From: SZAS-79 sp038211455
GTDB lineage: Bacteria; Pseudomonadota; Gammaproteobacteria; Burkholderiales; SG8-39
DNA: 14,450 nt
NCBI GenBank assembly: GCA_038211455.1
Contig: JBBQVP010000113.1
Coordinates: 1 to 14,450, forward strand
Direction: 5' to 3'
The notes under the pieces are model-generated. The model saw only the letters and a list, made by a program, of their open reading frames with translations, was not told the origin of the DNA and searched no databases. Both the position numbers and the translations under genes were made by a program. Of the stretch, positions 13,803-14,450 are shown one piece after another. Each line of letters starts with the position of its first letter. Position 1 is the first letter of the stretch.

Positions 13803-14450
13803 TCAATACATGTGTTGGCCACCGTTGATCGAAATGTTGGCGCCCGTCACGAACGCCGCCTCTTCCGAGCAAAGGTAAATGATCAGTCCCGCTACCTCGT
13901 CCGGCTTGCCCAGGCGCCCGATCGGGATCTGCGGCAGGATTTTCGAATCGAGGATTTCCTTCGGGATCGCGGTCACCATCTTGGTGCCGATATAGCCGGG
14001 CGAAATCGTGTTGATCGTCACGCCCTTCTTGGCGACTTCCAGCGCAAGCGCCTTGGTGAAGCCGTGGATCCCCGCCTTGGCCGCCGAGTAGTTGGTCTGC
14101 CCGAATGCGCCCTTCTGCCCGTTCACCGAGGACACGTTGATCACCCGGCCCCAGTTGCGCTCCACCATGCCGTCCATGACCTGCTTGGTCATGTTGAAGC
14201 AGGAATCCAGGTTGGTATGCATGACCGCGTCCCAGTCGGTCTTGGTCATCTTCTTGAATGTCATGTCACGCGTGATGCCGGCGTTGTTGACCAGGATATC
14301 GATCGCGCCGATCTCCTGCTGGATCTGCGCAACTTTCGCTGCGGCGTCATCGTAGTCGGCCACGTCCACGGGGTAGGCGCCGAACGCGTAACCGCGGCCC
14401 TTCATTTCGTCGATCCAGCCCTTCCATTTGGTGTTTGAAGGAGAGTAGGT
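13803..14450 (-). CDS. phaB: Acetoacetyl-CoA reductase PhaB (C-terminal part; N-terminus beyond right edge)
   Basis: The visible 215 residues are the body of a short-chain dehydrogenase/reductase that reduces acetoacetyl-CoA to (R)-3-hydroxybutyryl-CoA with NADPH, the second step of polyhydroxybutyrate synthesis. Family-specific stretches are VNNAGITRDMTFKKM, WGRVINVSSVNGQKG and NTISPGYIGTKMV. The catalytic triad is Ser, Tyr and Lys in SSVNGQ and NYSAAK; counted from the right window edge these are residues 108, 121 and 125. The C-terminus INGGQHMY is typical of PhaB. The frame is open to base 14450; the internal ATG at 14405 is not the start, since the cofactor-binding N-terminus is missing and homologues run about 30 residues further upstream. 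phaA and phaC may lie beyond the right edge. Confidence 0.94.
   Translation of the reverse strand, partial: TYSPSNTKWKGWIDEMKGRGYAFGAYPVDVADYDDAAAKVAQIQQEIGAIDILVNNAGITRDMTFKKMTKTDWDAVMHTNLDSCFNMTKQVMDGMVERNWGRVINVSSVNGQKGAFGQTNYSAAKAGIHGFTKALALEVAKKGVTINTISPGYIGTKMVTAIPKEILDSKILPQIPIGRLGKPDEVAGLIIYLCSEEAAFVTGANISINGGQHMY

Noticed and set aside
1..14450. Mobile element, prophage or CRISPR signals
   Set aside because: No transposase, integrase, tRNA gene, terminal inverted repeat or spaced repeat array was found on either strand; gene packing is ordinary for a chromosome.

Overview
This window looks like chromosomal DNA from a high-GC betaproteobacterium, most likely of the order Burkholderiales. 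The clues are a Bug/TctC-type periplasmic solute-binding protein, a phaB-phaR-rimO-bktB gene order close to what I recall from Cupriavidus, a CoxL-like molybdenum hydroxylase, and dense GC-rich coding with tight gene overlaps. Thirteen genes are supported. Two of them are cut by the window ends. I see no RNA genes, insertion sequences or CRISPR arrays.

Left part (1-5908): a CoxL-like molybdopterin subunit (minus strand, partial) diverges from a five-gene plus-strand cluster across a 169-base intergenic region. The cluster encodes the two halves of a split thiamine-pyrophosphate 2-oxoacid decarboxylase (919-1500 and 1500-2093), a fumarate reductase/SdhA-like flavoprotein (2113-3816), an N-formylglutamate amidohydrolase-like protein (3877-4755) and a cytoplasmic LVIVD-repeat beta-propeller (4793-5908). 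I do not recognise this combination as a described pathway. Several members have visible changes at family active-site positions, which argues for an unusual substrate. A working guess is a catabolic route for an N-acylated or amide-bearing carboxylate. In it an amide is hydrolysed, a C-C bond is oxidised or reduced, a 2-oxoacid is decarboxylated, and the aldehyde may then be oxidised by the divergent molybdenum enzyme. The gene convergent with the cluster (5921-6889, minus) encodes an orphan Bug solute-binding protein that could capture the substrate.

Right part (7054-14450, all minus strand, transcribed right to left): phaB (partial), phaR, rimO, a BktB-like beta-ketothiolase, a PhzS-like flavin hydroxylase, a VOC/methylmalonyl-CoA-epimerase-like protein and an acyl-CoA dehydrogenase with AidB-like features. 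Gaps are 1-nt and 4-nt overlaps or 13-33 bases, which suggests one long operon. It joins polyhydroxyalkanoate synthesis and its repressor, a ribosomal protein S12 modification enzyme, and a CoA-ester/aromatic oxidation tail.

The most promising undescribed system is the 919-5908 cluster with its divergent molybdenum enzyme. All family assignments were made by reading motifs and comparing with remembered sequences; no database search was run.
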